Assembly (NCBI RefSeq): GCF_000812025.2
Contig: NZ_JWJE02000031.1
Span: 1-47,282 of the forward strand
Length of the DNA stretch: 47,282 nucleotides
Reading direction: 5' to 3'
Source: Bacillus thermotolerans
GTDB lineage: Bacteria > Bacillota > Bacilli > Bacillales > Domibacillaceae
Positions 22,870 through 32,138 of this stretch are shown here, piece by piece. A program made the translations under genes and the position numbers. Below the pieces are notes generated by a model. That model was not told the DNA's origin, did not search any database, and worked only from the letters and a program-made list of their open reading frames with translations. Positions within the stretch are counted from its first letter, which is position 1. The number at the start of each line of letters is the position of its first letter.

Positions 22870-24459
22870 TTATCTTAATTCGGCACTTAATACTTGCTCC
22901 ATCTCCTTTTTCAGGGCGGTTTTAATTATTTTACCTGAAGCCGTCATCGGCAGATCTTTTTTAAAGAAAATTTTATCCGGCACTTTGTAGTAAGCGAGAT
23001 GCCTCCCGGCGAAGTCCTTCAGCTCATCTTCGCTTCTCTCTCTCCCCTCACGCAGACGAATCACCGCACAGGAGATCTCTCCCAGCACGGTATCCGGCAG
23101 CCCGATGACAGCCGCTTCTAAGACGCTTGGATGAGTGTAAAACACTTCCTCAATTTCGCGTGGATAAATATTGTAGCCGCCCCGGATAATCATTTCCTTC
23201 TTCCGTCCAACAATCCGTACATACCCTTCTTCATCAATGGCAGCCATGTCTCCGGTATAAAACCAGCCGTCCTGATCAAAGGCCTCGGCTGTCTGCTCAG
23301 GCATCTGGTAGTAGCCCTTGGCGAGCCCTATACTGCGGCAGGCAAGCTCCCCGACTTCTCCGACCGCTGTTTCCTTTCTGCTGCTGTCGACCGTCTTCAA
23401 TTCCACACCCGGCAAGGCCCTTCCGACGGTTTCTGCTCTGATTTCGTCTTTATCGGCAAAGTCGGTCATCGTGACGTTCGCGGAGGTTTCTGTCAGACCG
23501 TAAGCCACAAGAATGTCGCAGCCCATCTCTGACCGGATCCGCCGGACAACTTCCACTGGACACGGAGCAGCAGCCATCTCTCCTGTTCGCAAGGAGGACA
23601 GGTCGAAGGAAGAAAAAGCAGGATGGTTCAGCTCTAAAATAAACATCGTTGGCACGCCCGGATGCACGGTAACTTTCTCCTCCTGAATCAGTGACAGCGC
23701 CTGTTCTGCCTTGAACGTCTCCATTAACACGAGACGGGCACAGGACACAACGGTACGCAGCACGAACATCATGCCCATCACGTGAAAAAGCGGCACAGGA
23801 ATTAAAAACACATCCCTTTCCGTGCATTGCATCTTTTTCGCTGCTGCCTGCGCAATCGACACGAGGTTTTGATGCGTCAGCATGACTCCCTTCGGCTTGC
23901 CCGTTGTGCCGGATGTGTACAGAATCACGGCAAGGTCTTCCGAAGCAGAAAGGGACGGACCATCAGCCTCGAAGATTTCTTCTTCGTTTAGCAGCTTCCT
24001 GTAGCTCTCCAAGCCAGATGCTTCAAAGCGGACGGCAATTAAAGATGTCAGGGAGCAAAGACGCTTCTGCACCTCTGTAAATTGCTGAAGATGATCAATG
24101 CCTTGAAACTCCTTCGCCAAAAAGGCCGCTTTGGCACCGGAATTTCTTAATATATACTCGATTTCCTCGGTGCGGTAGCTCGTGTTTAACGGCACGAGGA
24201 TGGCGCCAATTCGGGAAATCGCAAATAGTGCAACGATGCATTCATGCCAGTTCGGCAGGCAGACAGCGACGCGATCCTCTTTTTGAATCCCCAGCTTCTG
24301 AAGGCCTCGCCCGAGAAGAGCTGCTTCTTTGAACAGCTCTTGATAAGTGAGGCGCCTGCGGCCGTCACAGATCACTTCTTTTTCCGGATGAATGCGCACA
24401 GCGGCTTCTAACAAATCCTTCACAGTACGTGGATCGTTTGTCTGTTTAGCCATCTTCAT
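22870..24459 (-). CDS. Acyl/aryl-CoA ligase (AMP-forming), paralog of the 8827-10407 ligase
   Basis: The ANL-superfamily protein has YTSGTTGKPKGVMLTH, GYNIYPREIEEVFYTHP and a C-terminal MTASGKIIK with the catalytic Lys. It resembles the operon 1 ligase over its whole length, including the acceptor-site region (HPGVPTMFILELNHPAFSSFDL), so both may use related acids. It is last in the canonical beta-oxidation operon. An in-frame start at 24495 would overlap the thiolase gene by 16 bases; I favour ATG 24459 (529 residues), just after AGGAGGGAAAGGCAGGGG, with ATG 24453 also possible. Confidence 0.9.
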   Translation of the reverse strand: MKMAKQTNDPRTVKDLLEAAVRIHPEKEVICDGRRRLTYQELFKEAALLGRGLQKLGIQKEDRVAVCLPNWHECIVALFAISRIGAILVPLNTSYRTEEIEYILRNSGAKAAFLAKEFQGIDHLQQFTEVQKRLCSLTSLIAVRFEASGLESYRKLLNEEEIFEADGPSLSASEDLAVILYTSGTTGKPKGVMLTHQNLVSIAQAAAKKMQCTERDVFLIPVPLFHVMGMMFVLRTVVSCARLVLMETFKAEQALSLIQEEKVTVHPGVPTMFILELNHPAFSSFDLSSLRTGEMAAAPCPVEVVRRIRSEMGCDILVAYGLTETSANVTMTDFADKDEIRAETVGRALPGVELKTVDSSRKETAVGEVGELACRSIGLAKGYYQMPEQTAEAFDQDGWFYTGDMAAIDEEGYVRIVGRKKEMIIRGGYNIYPREIEEVFYTHPSVLEAAVIGLPDTVLGEISCAVIRLREGRERSEDELKDFAGRHLAYYKVPDKIFFKKDLPMTASGKIIKTALKKEMEQVLSAELR

Positions 24460-24479
24460 CCCCTGCCTTTCCCTCCTGA

Positions 24480-25661
24480 TCATAGAAGCTCCCAAATCGC
24501 CGCGATTCCCTGTCCACCCCCGATGCAGAGCGAGGAGGCCCCATACTTCTTTCCGCGGCGGCGCAGCTCATAAATAAGAGAAAGAGAGATCCTTGCTCCG
24601 CTGGCTCCTAACGGATGGCCGAGCGCCACCGCTCCGCCGTTTACATTCCCGATCTCCGGATCAAAGTCCAACAGCTTCTGACAGCCAAGATACTGGGCGG
24701 CGAACGCCTCATTGATTTCAATTAAATCTAAGTCCTGAATGCGCATATCCGCTTTTTCCAGCGCCTGCCGGATCGCGGACACGGGACCGATGCCCATCAA
24801 TTCCGGTTCCACACCAGTAATGCCCCAGGATACAAGCCGAGCAAGCGGCTTCAGCTCTCTCTTTTCAGCGTAGGACGAAGAAGCAAGAATCACCGCCGCG
24901 GCCCCGTCATTAATGCCGCTGGCGTTCGCGGCAGTCACGACCCCGTTTTCCTTAAAACGGGCAGGAAGCTTACACAGCTTCTGAACATCCGTCTCACGCG
25001 GATGTTCATCCTTATCTACCATGATCTCATCCTTCCTCGTCTTCACAGCAACAGGAACAATTTCTTCCGCAAACGCCCCGCTTTCGATTGCCGCCAGTGC
25101 CTTTTCGTGACTTCTGACTGCATATTCATCCGCCATCTCTCTTGATATTTCATATTTTTCCGCAATATTTTCCGCTGTCATCGCCATCGTGCAATCTCCG
25201 TACGGATCATACAGCGCTTCCCATAAATAATCGGCCATCGGTGCCTGGCCGAGCGGAATTCCCCAGCGGGCGCCCCGGATTACATGCGGAATCTGGCTCA
25301 TATTCTCCGTCCCGCCAGCAATCGCGACCTGCGAGTCCCCGACGAGAATGGATTGAGCGGCCGAAACAATCGCCTGCAAACCGGAGCCGCATAAGCGGTT
25401 GACCGTCAGGCCCGGCACACTCTTTGGCACGCCGGACTTCAGCCCGACGTGGCGCCCGACGAAGATGGCGTCGGAGCTCGACTGAATGACATTCCCCATG
25501 ACCACTTGATCGACTTCCTCGGGATCAACCTTTGACCGAACCATGGCTTCTTTGGCGCTCGCTGCCCCAAGCTCAATCGCAGAGACATCGCGGAACGACC
25601 CTCCGAATTCTGTGAAGGCGGTCCGTGCGCCGTCGATTAAAACGATTTCTTCTTTCCCCAT
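24480..25661 (-). CDS. Acetyl-CoA acyltransferase (degradative thiolase)
   Basis: The 393-residue thiolase retains all catalytic elements: nucleophilic C91 in NRLCGSGLQA, the histidine loop GHPLGASG and the second cysteine in CIGGGQGIA. It cleaves 3-ketoacyl-CoA to acetyl-CoA plus a shortened acyl-CoA. This is a useful contrast to the thiolase-fold protein at 10866-12002, which has lost the nucleophile. It lies 12 bases after the crotonase gene. ATG start with a GGGGGAAGCAGG ribosome site. Confidence 0.95.
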   Translation of the reverse strand: MGKEEIVLIDGARTAFTEFGGSFRDVSAIELGAASAKEAMVRSKVDPEEVDQVVMGNVIQSSSDAIFVGRHVGLKSGVPKSVPGLTVNRLCGSGLQAIVSAAQSILVGDSQVAIAGGTENMSQIPHVIRGARWGIPLGQAPMADYLWEALYDPYGDCTMAMTAENIAEKYEISREMADEYAVRSHEKALAAIESGAFAEEIVPVAVKTRKDEIMVDKDEHPRETDVQKLCKLPARFKENGVVTAANASGINDGAAAVILASSSYAEKRELKPLARLVSWGITGVEPELMGIGPVSAIRQALEKADMRIQDLDLIEINEAFAAQYLGCQKLLDFDPEIGNVNGGAVALGHPLGASGARISLSLIYELRRRGKKYGASSLCIGGGQGIAAIWELL

Positions 25662-25673
25662 CCTGCTTCCCCC

Positions 25674-26453
25674 TTACACTCCGCTAAAATTAGGTTTTCT
25701 CTTTTCAATGAACGACTGCATGCCTTCCATCCGGTCCTGCGTGGCAAACGCATTCCCAAAGCAAGCCATCTCCACATCCAGCGCGGAGTTCAAGTCGACC
25801 TGCGCTCCTGTGTTGACCGCTTTTTTCATCATTCTGACCGCCATCACCGGCTTCTCTGCCAGCGTCCGCCCCCATGCCTTCGCAAGGTCCAACAGCTCAT
25901 CCTGCGGCACGACCTTGTTCACTAAACCGATCTCATACGCTCTTTCTGCCGTGATCATTTCCCCAAAATACAATAGTTCCTTCGCCGCTGTTTGGCCGAC
26001 GAGCCGCTGAAATCGCTGCGTGCCTCCAGCGCCGGGAATGATGCCTAAATTTATCTCAGGGAAGCCGAACTTCGCCGTCTCCGAGCAAACCCGCAAGTCG
26101 CAGGCGAGAATCAGTTCGCTGCCTCCGCCTAAAGCCACCCCATTGACCGCGGCAATTATCGGTTTTGAGAGCCGCTCCATTTTCTCAAGCACCGCCCGGC
26201 ATTGTTCGTTCTTCTCCAATATTTCGATGCTCGTTAAATCAACCATGTCGCGGACATCGGCGCCTGCGGCAAACGCCCGGTCTCCTTTGCCCGTCAGAAC
26301 GACCGCACGCACATCGCTGTTTTGCTCCAGGCGGTCCATGACATAGCCTAATTCCTCGAACAGCTGCCAGTTTAACGGATTATACGGAGGGCGGTTTAAC
26401 GAAACAACCGCCACCTTCTCTTCGATCACGCATTCTAGTAATTGCACTTTCAT
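25674..26453 (-). CDS. Enoyl-CoA hydratase, canonical
   Basis: The crotonase has FAAGADV and GVALGGGSELIL, including the Glu that follows GGGS, and FPEINLGIIPGAGGTQRF with the second catalytic Glu, so it is a normal enoyl-CoA hydratase. ATG 26453 with AAAGGGTG eight bases upstream is preferred; a GTG three codons earlier (26462) overlaps that ribosome site. The gene is flanked by the hydroxyacyl-CoA dehydrogenase and thiolase genes, giving the complete hydration-oxidation-thiolysis set in consecutive order. Confidence 0.93.
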   Translation of the reverse strand: MKVQLLECVIEEKVAVVSLNRPPYNPLNWQLFEELGYVMDRLEQNSDVRAVVLTGKGDRAFAAGADVRDMVDLTSIEILEKNEQCRAVLEKMERLSKPIIAAVNGVALGGGSELILACDLRVCSETAKFGFPEINLGIIPGAGGTQRFQRLVGQTAAKELLYFGEMITAERAYEIGLVNKVVPQDELLDLAKAWGRTLAEKPVMAVRMMKKAVNTGAQVDLNSALDVEMACFGNAFATQDRMEGMQSFIEKRKPNFSGV

Positions 26454-26468
26454 GGCGTTCACCCTTTC

Positions 26469-27347
26469 TTATTTCGTTGTGCTCGTTAAATCTTTCTCAT
26501 AGTTATAAAAGCCGGCCCCTGTCTTTCTTCCAAGCCTTCCCGCCCGGACTAACTGGCGGATCGACAGCGGGGCGGCAAAGCGGTCGTCTTTAAACTCTTC
26601 ATAAAAGTAATCCATCACGAACAACCCAACTTCTACCCCGCCGAAATCCTGAAGCTCAAATGGACCCATCGGATAATTCAGACCCAGCTTGACCGCCTTA
26701 TCGACGTCCTCTACAGAGGCGACCCCTTCCTCCACAAGCCGGATCGCTTCAATAAACTGCGGGATCATAATCCGGTTGACGATAAACCCCGGCGAGTCTT
26801 TTTTCACTTCAATCGGCTCTTTTCCAAGCTGCTGCGCCAGCTCCATTAACGCCTGAACCGTTTCATCGCTCGTTTTGTAGCCACGTACAACTTCCACGAG
26901 CTTCATGATTTGCGGTGGGTTAAAGAAATGCATGCCCGCTACCCGGTCCGGCCGTTTCGTCGCTTCTGCGATGACGGTAATGGACATAGAAGATGTATTC
27001 GTAGCAAGAATGACGTCCTCCGGCATGATTCGGTCGAGCTCTGCAAATACCGCTTTCTTCGCATCTAGGTCTTCAATGATCGCTTCAATGACGACATCGG
27101 CCGGCTTTAAATCCTCCAGGCTTGTGGTGAAGGTCACACGCTCAAGCGTCTCTGCTTTTTGCTCCACCGTCATCCTTCCTTTAGCGATGCTCTTATCCAT
27201 AAATGTCTCCATCGCTTGAAGAGCCTTTTGAAGATAGACTTCCTCCACATCCCGGACAATGACCTGACTCCCCGATAAAGCGGCTAAATGGGCAATGGCT
27301 CCTCCCATCGTTCCTGATCCGACAACGCCTACCGTTAATACACTCAT
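26469..27347 (-). CDS. 3-hydroxyacyl-CoA (3-hydroxybutyryl-CoA) dehydrogenase
   Basis: The 292-residue protein has the NAD-binding VGVVGSGTMGGAIA at the N terminus, the MHFFNPPQIMKLVEVV motif with the catalytic His, and the C-terminal domain ending GRKTGAGFYNYE. It resembles the Hbd/MmgB type in length and motif set. It oxidises 3-hydroxyacyl-CoA to 3-ketoacyl-CoA. It is second in the operon, 27 bases after the acyl-CoA dehydrogenase gene. ATG start with GAGGAAACGGG. Confidence 0.95.
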   Translation of the reverse strand: MSVLTVGVVGSGTMGGAIAHLAALSGSQVIVRDVEEVYLQKALQAMETFMDKSIAKGRMTVEQKAETLERVTFTTSLEDLKPADVVIEAIIEDLDAKKAVFAELDRIMPEDVILATNTSSMSITVIAEATKRPDRVAGMHFFNPPQIMKLVEVVRGYKTSDETVQALMELAQQLGKEPIEVKKDSPGFIVNRIMIPQFIEAIRLVEEGVASVEDVDKAVKLGLNYPMGPFELQDFGGVEVGLFVMDYFYEEFKDDRFAAPLSIRQLVRAGRLGRKTGAGFYNYEKDLTSTTK

Positions 27348-27374
27348 CCCGTTTCCTCCTCTTTTTTTAGGCTG

Positions 27375-28511
27375 TTACGCCAAAATTTCCTTCGCAATGA
27401 CGACCCGCTGAATTTGATTCGTTCCTTCATAGATCTGCATGATCTTCGCATCCCGGTAATACTTCTCGACCGCGTATTCGCGAATGTAGCCGTAGCCGCC
27501 GTGAATTTGTACCGCATCTGATGCCACCTTCATCGCTGTGTCTGCGGCGAAGCATTTCGCGTAGGAAGCGTGGGAGGCGGACGGACGGCCTTCCTGCAGC
27601 AAAGCGACCGCCTTATGGACAAGAAGCCTCGCTGCTTCAATGTTCATTGCCATGTCCGCCAGCATAAATTGAATCGCCTGATGGTTCGCGATCGGCTGGC
27701 CAAACTGCTTTCGTTCCTTTGCATACTTAACGGCCTCTTCGTACGCTCCCTGAGCAATGCCAAGGGATTGGGCACCAACCATGGGGCGAGCGTGAGCCAG
27801 CGCTTTCATGAAAATCTTAAAGCCTTCTCCCTCTGCGCCGATCCGGTTCAACACCGGCACGCGTACGTCGTTAAAGATGACAGAAGCCGTATTGGATGCG
27901 CGAATGCCCATTTTCTTCTCTTTCTTTCCGATCAGAACCCCTTCTGATTCTCTATCCACGACTAAAGCGATAAAGCGGTTCGAGCCTGCGTACCCTGCTT
28001 CCTTTGCCAGTACGACAAAGAAATCGGCGTAATTGGCATTCGTAATAAAGCACTTTTCACCATTCAGTACATACTCCTCGCCGACTTTTCGGGCAGTTGT
28101 CGACAGGCCATTCACATCGCTCCCTGCCTGCGGCTCGGTCAGCGCAAAGGAAGCATACATGCTCCCCTCTGTCAGCAGCGTTAAATAGCTTCTTTTCAGC
28201 TCCTCATCTCCGCCGACGAGAATGGGGTAAGAAGATAGCGAATTCGCCTCGACGGACGTCGCAATGCCTGCGCATCCTCTCGCCAGCTCTTCCACAATTA
28301 ACGCGTGCGACAGCTTGTCAATGCCCGGTCCCCCGTACCGCTCGGGAATCGCCAGGTTGAACAGCCCGCATTCTCTCAGCTTCTGCATCACCTCGTGCGG
28401 AAATCGTTCCTCTTCATCATAGAGCCTTGCTTGCGGCACGATTTCCTGATCGACAAAGTCTCTTGCTAATGACTTGACCGCCAGCTGCTCATCCGAAAAT
28501 TGAAAGTCCAT
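27375..28511 (-). CDS. Acyl-CoA dehydrogenase, short/medium-chain type
   Basis: The 378-residue flavoprotein has FALTEPQAGSDVNGL and, near the C terminus, YRDAKIMQIYEGTNQIQR with the catalytic Glu in YEGT. The length is that of a standard SCAD/MCAD/BCAD-like enzyme without the extension seen in the operon 1 enzyme. It is the first gene of a five-gene operon that ends with the CoA ligase. ATG with GAGGTGAGGGG. Its promoter is uncertain: TATAAT occurs at 28589-28594 (minus) but the matching -35 is poor. Confidence 0.95.
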   Translation of the reverse strand: MDFQFSDEQLAVKSLARDFVDQEIVPQARLYDEEERFPHEVMQKLRECGLFNLAIPERYGGPGIDKLSHALIVEELARGCAGIATSVEANSLSSYPILVGGDEELKRSYLTLLTEGSMYASFALTEPQAGSDVNGLSTTARKVGEEYVLNGEKCFITNANYADFFVVLAKEAGYAGSNRFIALVVDRESEGVLIGKKEKKMGIRASNTASVIFNDVRVPVLNRIGAEGEGFKIFMKALAHARPMVGAQSLGIAQGAYEEAVKYAKERKQFGQPIANHQAIQFMLADMAMNIEAARLLVHKAVALLQEGRPSASHASYAKCFAADTAMKVASDAVQIHGGYGYIREYAVEKYYRDAKIMQIYEGTNQIQRVVIAKEILA

Positions 28512-28676
28512 GACCCCTCACCTCCAAAGATTCACTTAACGTTTGATGTAAGAATTCCAGAGAAGTTATGTAAGTGTTTGATAGGTTGATTATAGAAAGA
28601 ATAGCAGGAGACGGATAGGTACACGGTGTATGAATGAAAAGACGGTTTTTCGTACATGATTGACGAATCGGAGACA

Positions 28677-28713
28677 TAAAAAAAACAGACCCTTCATACA
28701 GAAGGCTCTGTTT
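28677..28713 (-). terminator. Rho-independent terminator of the PucR-type regulator gene
   Basis: AAACAGACCCTTC (28683-28695) pairs with GAAGGCTCTGTTT (28701-28713) with one C-C mismatch and a 5-base loop. On the minus strand it is followed by a T run, 13 bases after the regulator stop. Confidence 0.9.
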
Positions 28714-28725
28714 ATATGAGCTGGT

Positions 28726-30954
28726 TTAATGGATAGAGTGCTCATTCGCATAGTATAAGTCGTACAGCTTGTAGGCGATCATCAAATTCAGCCTCGTCTC
28801 CGCATCATCAATATCTAATTCAAGAATATCCCTGATCCGCTCCAGACGATACCGCAGCGTACTTCGGTGAATAAACAGCGCCTCCATCGTCTGCTTCCAG
28901 CTTCCATTGTGATACAGATACATGCGCAGTGTATGAAACAAGTCCGCTCCCTTGCCATCCATATACTCGATTAGCGGCTGCAAGTACGTCTCAATAAAAA
29001 GGAGCGCTACCGATGAATCCTTTAAATGATTTAACAGCGTATACGCCCCTAAGTCCTCGAAAAGCGCAAAGCCCTCCTCCTGAAAATGGCGGGAGACGAC
29101 GTTATGCGCCTGAAGAGCCTGCTTGAAGCAGAAGAAGTAGTCTGTCAGCTTTTCCGTTTGACCGCCCACACCTATATACACATTCTGCACGGCCTCATCG
29201 CTAAGCCCTAACGGCCCGACAGTGTTATAGAGGGATTGCCAGAAAGCCTTGGCATTCCCTACTTCCTTCGCCGCCGGGACAATGAGAAGAAACTGTTCCC
29301 CTCTTCGCGTCAACACGATATCCGAATCAAATGCCGTCAGGCGCTCTTTAATTTGCTCCCACGCCTGCGATTTCCGCGCCTCTTTATCTAACAGGTTCGC
29401 CTCTCTTCGTGCCGTCTCTTTCATGTGGATAGTCAGCACGGCAATCCGGTGAGGGGCAAATACGTTCCAGTTAAATAAGCTCGCTGACTCAATGATCTTC
29501 TCCTGATCTTTTATCGTTTCCTGAAATAATTGGTTAATAAAGCTGTCCTTTACCTTCTCCTTTGTCTCCATGACAAGCTTCTGCTTAATAAACTGAATCG
29601 CATAGACGTTCAGCGCGTGCTCCATCGTCACCCGAAGAACATCGTCCAGCTCCTCTCTATTCATGAAGACCGCCAGATACCCTAATAAATCGCCGCCCCC
29701 GATAACAGGCCAGAGACCCACCTCTCTCTCGGCTCCGTCTGATTGTTCCAGCCATTCGCCTCGCTTCCCCATTCTTTTTACTTGCTCCTGTCTCTTCTGA
29801 ATCTGTTCGAGAAGCACAGACAAAGGAAGCTCCTCCGCCTCCTGCAAATGATGAGAGATCGGTCTCAGAAAGCGGTCAAACAATATAACGGACCGCGAAA
29901 AAAGCGTACTAAGCGTGCGGGAAATCTCATCGAAGCTCTCCCCATCCAATGTCTGCTTGACGAGCTCCTGCTGATGGCCCATGAATGCCTGAAGACGCTG
30001 TTTCAGCTCGCTTTCCATCTGGTACAGCCGGGCATTTTCCAGCAGGGCGGCGACATGGTGGCACAGAAAGGAAAGAAGCTCCATATCCTCACTTGTGAAA
30101 AGACCATTTGTCTTTTTTTCCGCATGAAGCACACCGATCGTTTTCTCATGAACGACAAGCAGCACGGTCAGCTCTCTCCCCCCAGGCTTCTCTAGAAACG
30201 GAAAGAGGCGTGCTAGTGTGTCGCTCTGTGCAAGAGGGATGGTTTCCGCCTTTCTTCCTTCGCCTACATACGGCCTTTGAAGAAGAAAGCTGTGCTGCGG
30301 CTCATCATATAAATAAATATACGCTTCATCCGCTCTCGTCCCCCTGCAGCAAAGCTCGAGCACCTTTTCGACAAGCTGTTCCAAAGAAGAACCAGGGAAA
30401 ATGTTTTCATTAAACCACTTGATGCTTTTCATCTTTTTCGTATCAATTTCCTTCATATGGGCCAGCTTCATAGCTGTCGCAATGTCTTTGCCGAACTCAA
30501 CAAAAATCCGCTCCGTTTCCGTAATTAACGGAACGAAATTATAAAAGCCAATGATACAAAAACCAAGACTTTCCTCCCCATCCTTCAAAGGCAGCGTAAA
30601 CCACGTCGTGATCTGTTCTTGCTTCATGATGTTCTGAAAGTCACATTGAAAGCCGTCTTCTGTCTTTTCTACATCCCAGCCCTCGGCGAGAATGTTCGGC
30701 GAGCATCGGTCCAGCCGAATAGGAAAGGAAGCTTCAAAGCCATCACTGCCGCCTCTCCACGCCTTCGGATACAGCCATTCTCCATCCTTTAAAATGATTG
30801 CGACGAAATCACACGGCAGCTCTGCCCAGAAGGAGGTGATTGCATGATCCAATGTTTCCTCAAGCGTATCAAACCCCACAAGCCGGCGGGCTGTTGTTCG
30901 CAAATGCCCCTCTATTTTCTCTACTAATTGTTCACGTTTGCTTAAACGGTTCAT
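28726..30954 (-). CDS. PucR-family transcriptional regulator with two GAF-like domains
   Basis: The 742-residue protein has two GAF-like sensor regions (about 25-170 and 190-320), a linker with coiled-coil character, a diguanylate-cyclase-like middle region common in CdaR/PucR proteins, and a C-terminal PucR helix-turn-helix (NGSWKQTMEALFIHRSTLRYRLERI) near 675-710. PucR regulators control purine, amino acid or aromatic catabolic genes in response to small ligands. It lies next to the beta-oxidation operon, transcribed in the same direction, and divergent from an IclR gene 254 bases away, so it may regulate either. Its ligand is unknown. Confidence 0.88.
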   Translation of the reverse strand: MNRLSKREQLVEKIEGHLRTTARRLVGFDTLEETLDHAITSFWAELPCDFVAIILKDGEWLYPKAWRGGSDGFEASFPIRLDRCSPNILAEGWDVEKTEDGFQCDFQNIMKQEQITTWFTLPLKDGEESLGFCIIGFYNFVPLITETERIFVEFGKDIATAMKLAHMKEIDTKKMKSIKWFNENIFPGSSLEQLVEKVLELCCRGTRADEAYIYLYDEPQHSFLLQRPYVGEGRKAETIPLAQSDTLARLFPFLEKPGGRELTVLLVVHEKTIGVLHAEKKTNGLFTSEDMELLSFLCHHVAALLENARLYQMESELKQRLQAFMGHQQELVKQTLDGESFDEISRTLSTLFSRSVILFDRFLRPISHHLQEAEELPLSVLLEQIQKRQEQVKRMGKRGEWLEQSDGAEREVGLWPVIGGGDLLGYLAVFMNREELDDVLRVTMEHALNVYAIQFIKQKLVMETKEKVKDSFINQLFQETIKDQEKIIESASLFNWNVFAPHRIAVLTIHMKETARREANLLDKEARKSQAWEQIKERLTAFDSDIVLTRRGEQFLLIVPAAKEVGNAKAFWQSLYNTVGPLGLSDEAVQNVYIGVGGQTEKLTDYFFCFKQALQAHNVVSRHFQEEGFALFEDLGAYTLLNHLKDSSVALLFIETYLQPLIEYMDGKGADLFHTLRMYLYHNGSWKQTMEALFIHRSTLRYRLERIRDILELDIDDAETRLNLMIAYKLYDLYYANEHSIH

Positions 30955-31208
30955 CGAATAATAATCCCCTTTTACTCGTGAAAATGCCCCCTCGCCCTTG
31001 CCTGATCATCACAAGAACTCTTGTTTGTAACTTATTCTGTATGGGCGGTCTATTTCCTTTTTCATTGTCTCTTTCTTTTTCAAAACGGTACTGGTCAGTT
31101 AAATGTGTACTATCTACCGGTTCACTATTCGCTCACATTCCATTTGCTTTTTCTTCTGAAATACTAGACAATTTCCTTAGGAAGAGTTGAAGAGGAGAGA
31201 ACAGAACG

Positions 31209-31973
31209 ATGAACAAGCCGAAGAATACATCCATGATCCAATCCCTGCAAATTGGCTTTCAAATTGTGGATCTTATTGCTGAGCAGGACCATCCTTTAAA
31301 ATTTACCGACATTCAGGAACTGTCCGGTATCACGAAAAGCAATCTATATAAATATTTAAATACGCTGACTTATTTAGGGCTCGTCTACCGGGATAAGAAG
31401 CAGGGCACGTATTCGCTCGGCAGCAAGCTGATTGAGTACGGGATGCTGGCGATCGGGAGCCAGGACGTGATCGGCACGGTGACCCCTTATTTAAGAGACA
31501 TCAGCCGTCATACCTCGCTCTCCGCCCTGGTCGCTGTATGGACACAGGACAGTCCGGTTATTGCCAATATTTCAAGCTCCAATGCGACGCTGAACATTGG
31601 CGCCCAGATCGGAAACCGCCTGCCGCTTCATTCCGCCACCGGAAGGATTTTCTCTGCCTTCCAGCATGAACATGAAATGAAGGAATGGAAGCAGACAGCA
31701 CTAGAGAAGCTGCCGGAAGCCGAGCGGACAGCCTTTGAGGAAGAGGAAGCAAAGATTCAGCGGGAGCATTTTGCGTACACGGCCGAACCGTTAGTTAAGC
31801 ACGTCAGCTCCTTCAGCGTCCCGCTCCTCAAGTATGACAGCGAGCTTGTCGGCGCTTTAACGGTTGTCGGCTTCTCCACCGACGTTCCGAAAACCCCTCA
31901 TCATGAAACGAGCCGCTACGTCTTACAGTGCGCGGAGGAAATTTCTGAATCGTTCGGTTATCGAAAACAATAA
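31209..31973 (+). CDS. IclR-family transcriptional regulator
   Basis: The 254-residue protein has an N-terminal winged helix-turn-helix (about 8-70, with LKFTDIQELSGITKSNLYKYLNTL) and a C-terminal effector-binding domain with NIGAQIGNRLPLHSATGRIFSAF and a terminal SFSVPLLKYDSELVGALTVVGF segment. IclR regulators often govern aromatic and acyl catabolism (for example PcaR, KdgR types). Its divergent placement opposite the PucR-type gene suggests shared or mutual control; its target cannot be proved from sequence. ATG start with GAAGAGGAGAG upstream. Confidence 0.93.
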   Translation: MNKPKNTSMIQSLQIGFQIVDLIAEQDHPLKFTDIQELSGITKSNLYKYLNTLTYLGLVYRDKKQGTYSLGSKLIEYGMLAIGSQDVIGTVTPYLRDISRHTSLSALVAVWTQDSPVIANISSSNATLNIGAQIGNRLPLHSATGRIFSAFQHEHEMKEWKQTALEKLPEAERTAFEEEEAKIQREHFAYTAEPLVKHVSSFSVPLLKYDSELVGALTVVGFSTDVPKTPHHETSRYVLQCAEEISESFGYRKQ

Positions 31974-31985
31974 CAAACACCAAAA

Positions 31986-32037
31986 AAACAGCCCCTCCTT
32001 ATCCATTGTCAAGCTGATCGGGAGGAGGCTGTTTTTG
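31986..32037 (+). terminator. Rho-independent terminator of the IclR gene
   Basis: AACAGCC-CCTCC on the left pairs with GGAGG-A-GGCTGTT on the right (one bulge) and is followed by TTTTTG. It begins 13 bases after the IclR stop. Confidence 0.8.
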
Positions 32038-32138
32038 TTACGGAGTCAAAATACAAGGATTTAAATCCTTGTACGGTGAAATATACTGAAACACCTTGAA
32101 AATTCAGTTACTTAACGAATGAGGCAGGTGCTTCTAGT

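Noticed and set aside
28589-28617. Sigma-A promoter ahead of the second acyl-CoA dehydrogenase gene
   Set aside because: TATAAT is present but the hexamer at 17-18 bases upstream does not resemble TTGACA, so I do not list it as a feature.
28512-28725. Sigma-54 promoter for the second beta-oxidation operon
   Set aside because: No TGGCAC-N5-TTGC element or GTTTC-N5-GAAAC dyad occurs there, so this operon is not placed in the sigma-54 regulon.
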